64,000 nt of DNA from contig JAJPXB010000019.1 in the NCBI GenBank assembly GCA_021205695.1, positions 22,544-86,543 on the forward strand. Reading direction: 5' to 3'. The notes under the pieces were generated by a model that was not told where the DNA came from, searched no databases, and saw nothing but the letters and a program-made list of their open reading frames with translations. Numbering within the stretch: the first letter of the stretch is position 1; each line of letters opens with the position of its first letter. Shown here one piece after another: positions 44,562 through 53,669 of this stretch. Position numbers and translations under genes: made by a program. The stretch is from Clostridiales bacterium. Its GTDB lineage: Bacteria; Bacillota; Clostridia; Oscillospirales; Oscillospiraceae.

Positions 44562-46334
44562 TCACATCCGGTCGGGGGCGGAGAAGCCCAGCAGGTCGAT
44601 GGCCGTCTCCAGCACATGAAGCACCAGCCGGATGAGGGCGATATACCCCGCCTGGCGCCTTGCGTCCGGCTCCTTCATAATGTTGTGCTCCACATAGAAC
44701 TGGTTCAGAGCGCCCGTCAGGTCGTAGATATAGCGGCACAGGCGGCTGGGGGATTTCTGGTCGTATGCCTCGTACACCGCCTCGTTGAAGCGGCAGAGGG
44801 CCAGGGCCAGGCCGGTCTCGCTCCGGCTCTCCGGGGGCAGGATGCGTCCGGCCTCCGCCTCCGGGAAGGCGGCGGCATATTTGGCGAGGATGGACTTGAT
44901 CCGCACCATGGTGTACATGATATACGGGCCGGTGTTCCCTTCAAAGGCGGTGAACTTCTCGATGTCGAAGATATAGTCCTTGGCGGGCTGGTTGGACAGG
45001 TCGCCGTATTTGATGGCGGCCAACCCCACCTTGTCGGCGATCTCCCGCAGCTCCTCCTCGGCCAGGCTGGGGTTGGCGGCCCTGGACTTGTCATAGACCG
45101 CCTGGCTCACGTCCTCCAACAGATATTCCAGCCGGAGCACGCCCCCCTCCCGGGTCTTGAAGGGCTTGCCGTCCTTGCCGTTCATGGTGCCGAAGCCCAC
45201 ATATTCCAGACTGCATTTGTCCCGATCCACCAGCCCCGTCTTGTAGGCGCAGCGGAACACCCGGACGTAGTGAAGCTCCTGGCGCTTGTCCGCCAGATAG
45301 ATCATCCGGTCGGGGTGGAAGTCCGCCTCCCGCTGGACGATGGTGGCCAGGTCGGTAGTCTCGTACTGGGCGGCCCCGTCGGACTTCAGGATGAGGCAGG
45401 GAGGGACCTCCCGGGTGTCGCTCTCCTCCTGCACGTCCACCACAAGGGCGCCGTCACTGAGGTAGGCGTAGCCCCCCCTCTTCATGGCGTCCACCATGGG
45501 AGGGATATAGGGCTGCGCGTCGCTCTCCCCATACCACAGGTCAAAATCCACGTCCAGCCGCCGATAGTTCCGCTTCAAATCGGCCACGGAGACGTCGACG
45601 ATGTGCCGCCACAGGGCGCGATAGCCGGGGCGGCCGCTTTGCAGCTCCCAGGTGGCGTTCTGGGCCGCCTTCCGGTAGTCCTCATCCACCTTGCACCGAG
45701 CGCTGGCGGCGGGGTAGATCTCCTCCAGGTCGGAGATGGTGAAGGGGGCCTCCTGGGGATACGGCCCCGTGAAGCTCTCATCAAAATAGGGCAGCTCCGG
45801 CTGACGGCAGCGCAGCTCGGTGATGATCTGGCCCATCTGGAGGCCCCAGTCCCCCAGATGTACGTCTCCGATGACCCTGTGGCCCAGGAAACGGCAGGTG
45901 CGCTTGATGCTCTCCCCGATGATGGCGGAGCGGAGATGCCCCACATGGAGGGGCTTTGCCACGTTGGGGCCGCCGTAGTCCACCACGATGGTCAGGGGAT
46001 GCTCCGCCTGCTCCACCCCCCGGAGGGGGTCGGCATCCAGCTCGGCCAGACGATCTGCCAGGAAGTCGGGGCTGAGATTCAGGTTGAGAAAGCCGGGGCG
46101 GACGGCCTCCAGCATGGAGAACATGGGATTGACGCCCACTGCCGCCGCCACCTCCTGGGCGATGACCAGAGGGGCCTTGTGGTACTGTTTGGCCCCGGCC
46201 ATGGCGCCGTTGCACTGGTATTGGCACAGGTCGGGACGGTTGGAGACGGTGGCCCGGCCCAGGGCGGGGTCGTACCCGGCGTCGGCAAAGCCCTGGGCCA
46301 GGACAGCGGAGATTTGATCGATCAAGGTTTTCAT
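44562..46334 (-). CDS. argS: Arginyl-tRNA synthetase
   Basis: Charges tRNA-Arg. About 590 residues. The N-terminal additional domain (to about residue 110) is followed by the HIGH-type motif KPLHVGHLRSAIIGE, GDVHLGDWG, and the KMSKS-equivalent GTMNGKDGKPFKTR with the DALR anticodon-binding domain at the C-terminus (RFNEAVYEAY to the end). ATG 46334 gives the family N-terminus MKTLIDQI; the track adds 17 residues. The promoter is at 46401-46430. Confidence 0.96.
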   Translation of the reverse strand: MKTLIDQISAVLAQGFADAGYDPALGRATVSNRPDLCQYQCNGAMAGAKQYHKAPLVIAQEVAAAVGVNPMFSMLEAVRPGFLNLNLSPDFLADRLAELDADPLRGVEQAEHPLTIVVDYGGPNVAKPLHVGHLRSAIIGESIKRTCRFLGHRVIGDVHLGDWGLQMGQIITELRCRQPELPYFDESFTGPYPQEAPFTISDLEEIYPAASARCKVDEDYRKAAQNATWELQSGRPGYRALWRHIVDVSVADLKRNYRRLDVDFDLWYGESDAQPYIPPMVDAMKRGGYAYLSDGALVVDVQEESDTREVPPCLILKSDGAAQYETTDLATIVQREADFHPDRMIYLADKRQELHYVRVFRCAYKTGLVDRDKCSLEYVGFGTMNGKDGKPFKTREGGVLRLEYLLEDVSQAVYDKSRAANPSLAEEELREIADKVGLAAIKYGDLSNQPAKDYIFDIEKFTAFEGNTGPYIMYTMVRIKSILAKYAAAFPEAEAGRILPPESRSETGLALALCRFNEAVYEAYDQKSPSRLCRYIYDLTGALNQFYVEHNIMKEPDARRQAGYIALIRLVLHVLETAIDLLGFSAPDRM

Positions 46335-46400
46335 GTACAGCTTCCCTCTCGGCGTCTCCGGCGGGACGATCGCCGCAGAACGCAAATTTCACTGTCCGTC

Positions 46401-46430
46401 ATTTTAGCACAACTCCCATTGCCCGGTCAA
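46401..46430 (-). promoter_or_regulatory. Promoter of argS
   Basis: On the minus strand: TTGACC, an 18-base spacer and TAAAAT, with TGC directly before the -10. Confidence 0.75.
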
Positions 46431-46550
46431 CCGGTCTTGCCGCCGGTTTCGGGACAAAAACGGGGATTTACGGGGATTTTTTCACCGGCAAGGACACGCT
46501 GAGGGCAGACGTTCCCGCAAAGAGATGCGCCGTCTGCCCCAAATGCCCGA

Positions 46551-46579
46551 TTGCCATTTGCGGCGGAATATGGTATACT
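46551..46579 (+). promoter_or_regulatory. Upstream promoter of the metallopeptidase lipoprotein
   Basis: TTGCCA, a 17-base spacer and TATACT, with TGG directly before the -10 (extended). Confidence 0.72.
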
Positions 46580-46631
46580 TCACACATTAAAGCGGCAAAG
46601 CTAAACAATCCTTTCATTGTCAGGCTGGCCC

Positions 46632-46660
46632 TTGACAATCTCCCGGGGAGACGGTAGCAT
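46632..46660 (+). promoter_or_regulatory. Downstream promoter of the metallopeptidase lipoprotein
   Basis: Consensus TTGACA, a 17-base spacer and TAGCAT, about 40 bases before the start codon. The -35 lies in one arm of a 7-bp inverted repeat. Confidence 0.65.
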
Positions 46661-46701
46661 AGGGGAAGAAAACAACCTTTCCAAAAGGGGGGATTCCCCA
46701 T

Positions 46702-48615
46702 ATGAAAAAGACCGTTCTCGCCGTTCTGCTGGCGCTGGCCGTGACCCTCTCCGGCTGCGCGCTCCCACAGGAGACGGACAACGGGGCGGAGATCGCCCCA
46801 AACGTCTCGGCGGACGAGGGGACAGAGCGCCCGGCCTCGGAGCCGGAGGCCTCCGCGGAGGAGGCGTTCGACCTGTCCGATGCGGCCGTCCCCGGGGCGG
46901 AGGGCTTTTATGAGCTGAGTCTGCTGCCCCAGCTCGCTGAGCTGGACATTGCGGACATGGCCCTGCTGGACGAGAACACCGTCCTGTTCCTCACCGGAGC
47001 GCAGCAGGACACCCTGCTCACTCTGGATTTGGAGACCGGAGCGGTAGAAACATTATGTCAACTGAACTGGTCGGAGAGCATCTCCGCCGACAGCGCCGAC
47101 CCGGCGGAGGACTGGAGCTGGTGCAGCCGGTATCTCATTTCGGCGGAACCCATCGTCGTCGTCAGCTCCGGCCAGGAGGAGCAGTGCTTTCTGGTGCGGG
47201 AGGACGGGACGGCGCAGGAGCTTCCCGTCTCCTATGACGACGGCGCCCCCGACTACTACAGCGGGGTATATACGAAAGACGCCCTCTACTGGTACGTCTC
47301 CGGCAGCTATGGCCTCCGGCGGATGGATCTGGACACCCTGGAGATCGCCCAGGTGGGCGCCGTCCCGGTGAGCTATCTCTATATCTGGCTGGAGGGGCTG
47401 ACCGCGGAGGGGGAGGCGGTGCTGTCCGCCGACACCGCCGACGGACAGGCGGTGACTCTGGTGATGAGTCTGGAGACCGGGGAACTGCGCAGGGTCTATG
47501 ACGGCGCCTGCGCCGAGGCCCTCGCCTGCCGGTGGGAGGTCATGACGGATGCGGCGGAGCGTTCCGTGACCGATTTCACCCTGACCGCCTGTGCCGGAAC
47601 ACAGCAGGCGGAAGGGAGATTTTCCGCCTCTCTGCTCTCCCGATACCCGGATACGATTTCGGCTGAGGAGTATGTGGGCTGGCTCTGCCCGGCCCGGCAG
47701 GGCCAGGTCTCCGGCAGGAGCCTGCTCTATATGGAGTGGGCGGACGGCGTCCAGACCCCGATCCTCTGGGATTACGGGACAGGAAATCTGACGGACGGGG
47801 AGACGGAGGAGCTGACCTCGCTCCGGCCGGAGAGCTACAGCGACACGACGGAGCGGGCGGTCCGGCTGTCGGAGCAGTACGGCGTGTACATCTACACGGG
47901 GGAGGCGGTGCTGGACGTCGCCTTCCCGGACTATACCCTGTCCGTCTGCGCCGACGCCGCCAGCATCGACGCCGCCCTGGACGCCCTGGAGGCGGCCTTT
48001 TCCCGCTATCCGGAGGGCTATCTGGAGCAGCTGGGGGGCAGCGACACCCGGGGGATCTGCTTCTACCTCTCCGGGACCATGACCCCCAACGACCCTGGCC
48101 AGAATATCGCCAATCCCGGCGGGCTGTCCTGCCAGGTGGGGGATCTGGAGCTGATCGCGCTGGACGCCAGCGGGTATGTCCGCGCCCAGGATGTGATCCA
48201 TGAGCTGACTCATATCCTGGATCACCAGCTCTGGCTGGCTCTGGACGAGGAGATTTGGAACGCCATGAACCCGGAGGGGTTTGAATACCACTACGCCTAC
48301 ATCGACGAGGACGGCGTGAGCTACGAGTGGGGGGACACCACCTATACCGCCGACGGCTCGGCCTACTACAACGGGGACGTGGAGAGCGTCTATTTTGTGG
48401 ACGCCTACTCCACCACCTACCCCACGGAGGACCGGGCCAGACTGATGGAATATCTGCTGGCCGACCCGGACAGCGGGCCGAACAGATGGTTCTCCAGCTC
48501 CCATATCCAGGAAAAGCTGACCTGGCACTTCTCTCTCATCCGGTCAGAGTTTGACACTGCCGGCTGGCCGGAGCAGACCGTCTGGGAGGCGGAGCTGGCG
48601 GAAGCGGCGGGGTGA
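46702..48615 (+). CDS. Secreted lipoprotein with an HELTH zinc-metallopeptidase motif
   Basis: 637 residues. Lipobox LSGC, then an acidic linker. Residues about 70-370 look like a beta-propeller-type or WD-like sensor region (repeated LLTLDLETGAVETL, LVMSLETGELRRV turns), though no family is recognised. The C-terminal third has HELTHILDH with H500, E501 and H504, and the glutamate E576 in YPTEDRARLMEYLL is a candidate third zinc ligand, gluzincin style. The sequence supports a surface zinc peptidase; substrate and activity are unknown. AAAGGGGGG precedes the ATG, with two promoters upstream. Confidence 0.75.
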   Translation: MKKTVLAVLLALAVTLSGCALPQETDNGAEIAPNVSADEGTERPASEPEASAEEAFDLSDAAVPGAEGFYELSLLPQLAELDIADMALLDENTVLFLTGAQQDTLLTLDLETGAVETLCQLNWSESISADSADPAEDWSWCSRYLISAEPIVVVSSGQEEQCFLVREDGTAQELPVSYDDGAPDYYSGVYTKDALYWYVSGSYGLRRMDLDTLEIAQVGAVPVSYLYIWLEGLTAEGEAVLSADTADGQAVTLVMSLETGELRRVYDGACAEALACRWEVMTDAAERSVTDFTLTACAGTQQAEGRFSASLLSRYPDTISAEEYVGWLCPARQGQVSGRSLLYMEWADGVQTPILWDYGTGNLTDGETEELTSLRPESYSDTTERAVRLSEQYGVYIYTGEAVLDVAFPDYTLSVCADAASIDAALDALEAAFSRYPEGYLEQLGGSDTRGICFYLSGTMTPNDPGQNIANPGGLSCQVGDLELIALDASGYVRAQDVIHELTHILDHQLWLALDEEIWNAMNPEGFEYHYAYIDEDGVSYEWGDTTYTADGSAYYNGDVESVYFVDAYSTTYPTEDRARLMEYLLADPDSGPNRWFSSSHIQEKLTWHFSLIRSEFDTAGWPEQTVWEAELAEAAG

Positions 48616-48679
48616 GGGACGCACCACAGGATCAAAATCACCGGGGCTGATACGCTCCGGAAAAAAGAGGCGACCATAC

Positions 48680-49870
48680 ATGAATGAACAGATGCTGCAA
48701 TATGGCCGGGAGCGGTCGGTGATCCGGGAGCTGTTTGAGTACGGCAACCGGCGGGCCGCCGTGGTGGGCCGGGAGAAGGTGTACGACTTCTCCCTGGGCA
48801 ACCCCAGCGTGGCCCCGCCTCCCCAGGTGAACGAGACGATCCGCCGGCTGCTGGACGAGACGGATCCCTGCGCCCTCCACGGCTACACCAGCGCGCCGGG
48901 AGACCCGGTGGCCCGGGGCCAGATCGCCGCCTCTATCCGGCGGCGCTTCGGGGTGGACTGCACGGCGGAGCAGCTCTACCTCACCGCAGGAGCCGCCGCC
49001 GCCCTCAGCTGCTGCCTTGCAGGTCTGTGCGAGCCGGGGGACGAGGTGGTGGTTTTCGCCCCTTATTTTCCGGAGTACCAGGTGTTCATCCAGGGCGCCG
49101 GTGCGGTGATGAAGCTGGTGCCCCCGGAGACGGAGCGCTTCCAGATCGACTTTGACGCGCTGGAGGGGCTGCTGTCCCACAAAACCCGGGCGGTGATCGT
49201 GAACTCCCCCAACAACCCCTCCGGCGCGGTGTATACCCAGGCGACGCTGAAGCGCCTGGCCGCTCTGCTGGAGGCGGCACAGAACCGGTGGGGCCATCCC
49301 ATCTACCTCCTCAGCGACGAGCCCTATCGGGAGATCGCCTTTGCCGAGGTGGAGGTGCCCTATATCCCCAAACTCTATGGGAATACGCTGGTGTGCTATT
49401 CCTGGTCCAAATCCCTGTCCCTCCCCGGGGAGCGTATCGGCTACGTCTACGTCCCCGGCAGCGTGGAGGACAGCGACGCGGTCTATGCCGCCGTGGCCGG
49501 GGCGGGCCGGGCGCTGGGCTACGTCTGCGCCCCCAGCCTGATCCAGCGGGTGGCGGGGGCCTGCTGTGACCTGACCGCCGACCTGTCGGTGTATGAGAAA
49601 AACGCCAGACTGCTGGTCGACGAGCTGACCGGAATGGGCTACCGCTGCCCGGTGCCCGGAGGCACCTTCTATCTGTTCCCCCAGTCCCTGGAGCCGGACG
49701 ACGAGGCGTTCTCCCAGGCGGCCCGGGAGCTGGATCTGCTGCTGGTGCCCGGACGGGGCTTCGGCTGCCCGGGGCACGTCCGCATCGCCTTCTGCGTGCC
49801 CACAGAGCGCATCGAGCGGTCGCTGCCGGTGTTTGCGAAGCTGGCAGAGCGGTACGGACGGAAGGGCTGA
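48680..49870 (+). CDS. PLP-dependent aminotransferase, class I/II
   Basis: 396 residues of the fold type I aspartate-aminotransferase family. FSLGNPSV and LHGYTSAPGDPVARGQIA are N-terminal substrate-site motifs, VNSPNNPSGAVY is conserved, and the PLP lysine is in YSWSKSLSLPGERIGY; the C-terminal arginine lies in CPGHVRIAFC. The amino-acid substrate cannot be told. ATG 48680 gives the sensible N-terminus; the track start extends into the upstream gene. ruvX follows after three bases. Confidence 0.9.
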   Translation: MNEQMLQYGRERSVIRELFEYGNRRAAVVGREKVYDFSLGNPSVAPPPQVNETIRRLLDETDPCALHGYTSAPGDPVARGQIAASIRRRFGVDCTAEQLYLTAGAAAALSCCLAGLCEPGDEVVVFAPYFPEYQVFIQGAGAVMKLVPPETERFQIDFDALEGLLSHKTRAVIVNSPNNPSGAVYTQATLKRLAALLEAAQNRWGHPIYLLSDEPYREIAFAEVEVPYIPKLYGNTLVCYSWSKSLSLPGERIGYVYVPGSVEDSDAVYAAVAGAGRALGYVCAPSLIQRVAGACCDLTADLSVYEKNARLLVDELTGMGYRCPVPGGTFYLFPQSLEPDDEAFSQAARELDLLLVPGRGFGCPGHVRIAFCVPTERIERSLPVFAKLAERYGRKG

Positions 49871-49873
49871 CGT

Positions 49874-50329
49874 ATGCGGATACTGGCCATCGACTACGGC
49901 GACGCCCGGACAGGGGTCGCCATCTCCGACGCCCTGGGGATGCTGGCGGGATATACCACCGTCATCCACAGCAGAGATCAGGATCAGGTGGTGGAATCGC
50001 TGAAAGCCCTCATCCGGGATCATCAGGTGGAGGAGCTGGTGCTGGGTCTGCCCAAGAACATGAATGACACCCTGGGCGACCGGGCGGAAAAGAGCCAGGC
50101 CCTGGCCCGGCGGCTGCGGGAGGAGACGGGCCTCCCCGTCACCCTCTGGGACGAGCGGCGCACCACGGTGGACGCCCACCGCATCCTGTCGGAAAACGGG
50201 CGGCACGGAAAAAAACGGAAAAATACGGTGGACGCCGTGGCGGCCTCTCTCATCCTGGAGGGATTTCTGACCTATCGGCGGATCCACCCTTTGGAGAAGG
50301 GGGAGAACAGCGGTGTTCCTGGACTCTGA
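49874..50329 (+). CDS. ruvX: Putative pre-16S rRNA nuclease / Holliday junction resolvase YqgF
   Basis: 151 residues, RNase H-like fold. The acidic catalytic positions are visible in ILAIDYGDARTGVA, the ELVLGLPKNMND strand, WDERRTT and KNTVDAVAASLIL (final Asp). Family members process the 5' end of 16S rRNA and were earlier named RuvX. It overlaps the DUF1292 gene by 17 bases; that order (yrrK-yrzB) is conserved in Firmicutes. Confidence 0.93.
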   Translation: MRILAIDYGDARTGVAISDALGMLAGYTTVIHSRDQDQVVESLKALIRDHQVEELVLGLPKNMNDTLGDRAEKSQALARRLREETGLPVTLWDERRTTVDAHRILSENGRHGKKRKNTVDAVAASLILEGFLTYRRIHPLEKGENSGVPGL

Positions 50330-50618
50330 CGAGAAGCGGGTGCTCATCCCGGTGGAAAACGAGGACGGCAGCGAGACGGTCTACGAGCTGGACGATCTGG
50401 TGGAGGTGATGGACGACACCTTCGGCATCTTCCTCCCCACGAAGGGGGCGGAGGGAGACGCCCTGGTGCTCCGCCTGGTGGGGGACGACGAGGAAAAGGC
50501 GGAGAGCTACGAGTCCACAGAGGACGAGGCGCTGGAGCAAACCGCCTTTGACCTGTACCGGGCGAAATGCCTGACTTTGGACGACACGGACGGGGGCCTT
50601 TGGGATCTGATCGTGTGA
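50313..50618 (+). CDS. DUF1292 protein (YrzB-like)
   Basis: 101 acidic residues. The N-terminal part, KRVLIPVENEDGSETVYELDDLVEV, resembles the DUF1292 core that usually follows yrrK/ruvX. The function is unknown. The start is GTG 50313 with AAGGGGGA upstream, inside the end of ruvX. Confidence 0.85.
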   Translation: MFLDSDEKRVLIPVENEDGSETVYELDDLVEVMDDTFGIFLPTKGAEGDALVLRLVGDDEEKAESYESTEDEALEQTAFDLYRAKCLTLDDTDGGLWDLIV

Positions 50619-50645
50619 CCGCGGCCCGGGCCACTTTACAAAAGG

Positions 50646-50674
50646 TTGACAATCCGGCCTTGTCTCGTTACAAT
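50646..50674 (+). promoter_or_regulatory. Promoter of the glycerophosphotransferase pair
   Basis: TTGACA, a 17-base spacer and TACAAT, close to consensus. Confidence 0.85.
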
Positions 50675-50683
50675 AATCATGCC

Positions 50684-50708
50684 TGAGGGACGCTTCCGGC
50701 GTCCCTCA
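50684..50708 (+). other. Hairpin at the 5' end of the glycerophosphotransferase transcript
   Basis: TGAGGGACGC and GCGTCCCTCA form a perfect 10-bp stem with a 5-base loop at the predicted transcription start. There is no T-tract; it may protect the 5' end or serve as an operator. Confidence 0.65.
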
Positions 50709-50739
50709 AATCATGAGAGGAATCGAAAGGGGCGGTACC

Positions 50740-51999
50740 ATGCCGGAGGGCGGCGTCAAAAGGGCGGCCTACGACCTCATCAAGCGGTTCCCCGGTCTGC
50801 GGCTGCTGGTGCGGCGCTGCCTCCGGGTGCTGCGGGGAGCGGCCTATCGGCTGCGCACCTGGGGCGTCGAGCCCGACCCCAAAACCGTGCTGTTCTGCTC
50901 CTATCACGGAAAAAGCTGCTCATGCAGCCCCAGGGCTATCTACGACTATATGCTTGCCTCCCCCGCCTACGGAGAGTACCGGTTCCTCTGGGCGGCGGAG
51001 CCGTCCGGGGAGACGGCTCTGGCGGCTGACCCCAGGACCCAGGTGATCCCCTTCGGCGGCAGGGCCTTTGAACGGGCCATGGCCGGGGCGGGCTACTGGG
51101 TGTTCAACTCCACCCTCCCGGAGCATATCAGCCCCCGCCGGGGGCAGATTTATCTCCAATGCTGGCACGGCACCCCCCTGAAGCGCCTGGGCTGCGACAT
51201 CCGGGAGGAGGGCAACGCCATGAACTCCCTGACGGAGATCCGGCGGAAATACCGGCTGGAGGGGGAGAAGGTGGACTTTTTCCTCTCCCCGTCCCCCTTT
51301 GCCTCGGAATGCTTCCGCTCCGCCTGGCAGCTGGGCCGCCGGGGGAGGGCGGGGACCGTCCTGGAGCTGGGCTATCCCCGGAACGACCGCCTGGCCGACG
51401 CCACAGCGGAGGAATGTCAGGCCATGCGGCGCAGGCTGGGCATCCCCCAGGGGAAGCGGGTCGTCCTCTACGCCCCCACCTTCCGGGACGACCAGCACAT
51501 CTCCGGGACGGGGTATGCCTACCGTCCGGCGGTGGATTTCTCCGCGCTCCGGGCGGCGCTGGGGGAGGATTATGTCATCCTGTTCCGCGCCCACTATCTG
51601 GTGGCCACCGCCTGCGATTTCTCCGCATGGAACGGCTTTGTGCTGGATGTGTCCGGGGCGGAGGAGATCAACGACCTGTATCTGGCCGCCGACCTGATGA
51701 TCACCGACTATTCCAGCACCATGTTCGATTACGTTGTGCTCCGCCGACCCATCCTGTTTTATATGTACGACCTGGAGCAGTATCGGGACCGGCTGCGGGG
51801 CTTTTACTTTGACCCGGACGAGCTGCCCGGCCCCATTCTGACAGAGGAGGCCCAGCTGGCCCCCGCCATCCGGGCCGCGGAGCATTTTGTCTGGGACGGG
51901 CAATGGGAGGCTTTCCGGCAGCGGTTCGCCCCCCTGGACGACGGAGGAGCCGCCCGCCGGGTCACAGAGGCGGTCATGGGAAAGGGGAGAGAGAAATGA
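50740..51999 (+). CDS. CDP-glycerol glycerophosphotransferase (TagB/TagF-like), copy 1
   Basis: About 419 residues. A short basic membrane-associating N-terminus precedes the GT-B-like glycerophosphotransferase domain: QCWHGTPLKRLGCDI carries the catalytic His, ELGYPRND follows, then VVLYAPTFRDD and the CDP-binding end LMITDYSSTMFDY. Such enzymes add glycerol-phosphate from CDP-glycerol to wall-teichoic-acid primers or chains. ATG 50740 follows AAAGGGGCGG. It overlaps copy 2 (ATGA). Primase or polymerase cannot be distinguished by sequence alone. Confidence 0.9.
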   Translation: MPEGGVKRAAYDLIKRFPGLRLLVRRCLRVLRGAAYRLRTWGVEPDPKTVLFCSYHGKSCSCSPRAIYDYMLASPAYGEYRFLWAAEPSGETALAADPRTQVIPFGGRAFERAMAGAGYWVFNSTLPEHISPRRGQIYLQCWHGTPLKRLGCDIREEGNAMNSLTEIRRKYRLEGEKVDFFLSPSPFASECFRSAWQLGRRGRAGTVLELGYPRNDRLADATAEECQAMRRRLGIPQGKRVVLYAPTFRDDQHISGTGYAYRPAVDFSALRAALGEDYVILFRAHYLVATACDFSAWNGFVLDVSGAEEINDLYLAADLMITDYSSTMFDYVVLRRPILFYMYDLEQYRDRLRGFYFDPDELPGPILTEEAQLAPAIRAAEHFVWDGQWEAFRQRFAPLDDGGAARRVTEAVMGKGREK

Positions 52000-53249
52000 G
52001 CGTAAAGCGTTTTATTCGGAGCCATATCGACCGGGAATCGCCGCTGTTTCAGCTGCTGCACCGGTTTTACCGCTGGCTGGTGAGCATTCTGTACCTCATC
52101 GCCAGGTGGGTCCTGCCGCTGGACGAGCATCTGGTGGTGTTTGACGCCTTTCAGGGGCGGCAGTATACCTGCAGCCCCAAGGCCCTGTATCTGGAAATGC
52201 TGTCCGACCCGGCCTATCAGGACTACCGCTTTATCTGGGCCTTTACCAAGGGGGCAGGGCGGCGCAACCGGATCGCCGGGCCGCGGACGCAGGTGGTGCG
52301 GTACAACGCCCGGAGGCACAAGATAGCCTGTGCCCGGGCCAAGTATATCGTCACCAACTCCATGCCGCTGGGGTTTTTCAAACTCCGGAAGGGGCAGGAG
52401 CTGATCGAGACCTGGCACGGCACCCCCCTGAAGCGGCTGGGCTGTGACATCCAGGTGGACGCCAACAGCGTCAACACCGCCGAGGAGATTCACCAGCGCT
52501 ACCGGGAGCGGGTGCAGAAGATGACGGTCATGCTCTCCCCCTCCGATTTCTACACGGAGAAGCTGACCTCCGCCTTCGCCCTGAAGGACTACGGAAAGCA
52601 CGTCCGCATGATCCAGCAGGGCTATCCCCGCAACGATTTCCTCTCCCGGTACACTCCGGAGGACGCCGCCGCTGTCCGGGAGCGGCTGGGGGTGCCGGAG
52701 GGGAAGAAGGTCATCCTCTACGCCCCCACCTACCGGGACGACGAGAAGCTGGCCAAGGCCTATTCCTACGGGTTCCACCTGGAGATGGACTTCGACCGGC
52801 TGCTGGAGACGCTGGGGGAGGAGTACGTCGTCCTGTTCCGGCCCCACTATTTTATCGCGGACCAGTTCGACTTTGCGCGGTATGAGGGCCGGGTGTTCAA
52901 CGTGGCGAACGTGGACGATGTGAACGAGGTCTATATCATCTCCAATATGCTCATCACCGACTATTCCAGCGTCTTTTTCGACTATGCCATTCTCCGCCGA
53001 CCCATCCTGCTGTTCATGTATGACCTGGAGCGCTATCAGAACCAGCTCCGGGACTTCTACATCGACCTGTCCGAGCTGCCCTTCCCCATCCTCCGCACCC
53101 AGGAGGCGCTGGAGACGGCCATCCTGGAGCAGTTCAACGGGGGCTTCCGGTATGCCGAGGCCTATGAGCGCTTCAACCGGACCTACACTCCCATGGACGA
53201 CGGACAGGCCAGCCATCGGGTGCTGCGGGAGATCTTCCCGCAGCCATAA
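51996..53249 (+). CDS. CDP-glycerol glycerophosphotransferase (TagB/TagF-like), copy 2
   Basis: 417 residues, clearly paralogous to copy 1, with one hydrophobic stretch near the N-terminus (LVSILYLIARWVLP). Motifs: ETWHGTPLKRLGCDI, IQQGYPRNDF, VILYAPTYRDD and MLITDYSSVFFDY. The start overlaps the stop of copy 1. Two consecutive enzymes suggest successive steps, for example priming and elongation, using CDP-glycerol from TagD encoded at 23061. Confidence 0.9.
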   Translation: MSVKRFIRSHIDRESPLFQLLHRFYRWLVSILYLIARWVLPLDEHLVVFDAFQGRQYTCSPKALYLEMLSDPAYQDYRFIWAFTKGAGRRNRIAGPRTQVVRYNARRHKIACARAKYIVTNSMPLGFFKLRKGQELIETWHGTPLKRLGCDIQVDANSVNTAEEIHQRYRERVQKMTVMLSPSDFYTEKLTSAFALKDYGKHVRMIQQGYPRNDFLSRYTPEDAAAVRERLGVPEGKKVILYAPTYRDDEKLAKAYSYGFHLEMDFDRLLETLGEEYVVLFRPHYFIADQFDFARYEGRVFNVANVDDVNEVYIISNMLITDYSSVFFDYAILRRPILLFMYDLERYQNQLRDFYIDLSELPFPILRTQEALETAILEQFNGGFRYAEAYERFNRTYTPMDDGQASHRVLREIFPQP

Positions 53250-53310
53250 GCGGGTGCATTCGCCCGGCAGGCTTTTCCCCATCGCGGCCCCTCACAGTCT
53301 GGAGGTATCC

Positions 53311-53667
53311 ATGAAACGCACAACGTTACAGCGGCTGAACCGCACCGCCTTTATCGCCTTTCCTCTGGCCACCGGCCTGCTCATCCTGTCCTGGCTCCTG
53401 GACGGGATGTCCACCATTATGATTTTGATCTGGGCCATCTCTCTGGGCCTGCTGGCGGTGGTGCTGGTGGCCTGCATCAGCCGGAACGTGGTGCAGCGGT
53501 GGCAGGCGGGCACCTTCAGGGCCCTGCTCCTCCGCTGGTGCGTCGTGGCGGCAGCGGTCCTCGTGATCCTGGTGCTGCTGGATCTCACCACGGACCGCAT
53601 CTTCTGGTCTGCCGATATCGCTGTGGCCGTGCTGGCTGGGTTCATCTCCTGGTACAGCAAGCCCTGA
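53311..53667 (+). CDS. Small membrane protein of unknown function
   Basis: 118 residues with four hydrophobic segments (LATGLLILSWLL, ILIWAISLGLLAVVLVACI, CVVAAAVLVILVLL, IAVAVLAGFISW) and a positive patch between helices 2 and 3. No family is recognised. A clear GGAGG lies before ATG 53311; the longer track ORF runs in from the upstream gene. It ends two bases before the converging gpr stop, with no terminator between them. Confidence 0.75.
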   Translation: MKRTTLQRLNRTAFIAFPLATGLLILSWLLDGMSTIMILIWAISLGLLAVVLVACISRNVVQRWQAGTFRALLLRWCVVAAAVLVILVLLDLTTDRIFWSADIAVAVLAGFISWYSKP

Positions 53668-53669
53668 CA

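Larger units (their letters stand above)
46335..46701. other. Divergent intergenic region argS / metallopeptidase lipoprotein
   Basis: This 367-base gap holds no credible gene. It carries the argS promoter on the minus strand and two promoters for the lipoprotein on the plus strand, listed separately. An ATTGTCA/TGACAAT inverted repeat (7 bp) lies at about 46616-46639 and overlaps the downstream -35 box, a possible operator. Confidence 0.65.
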
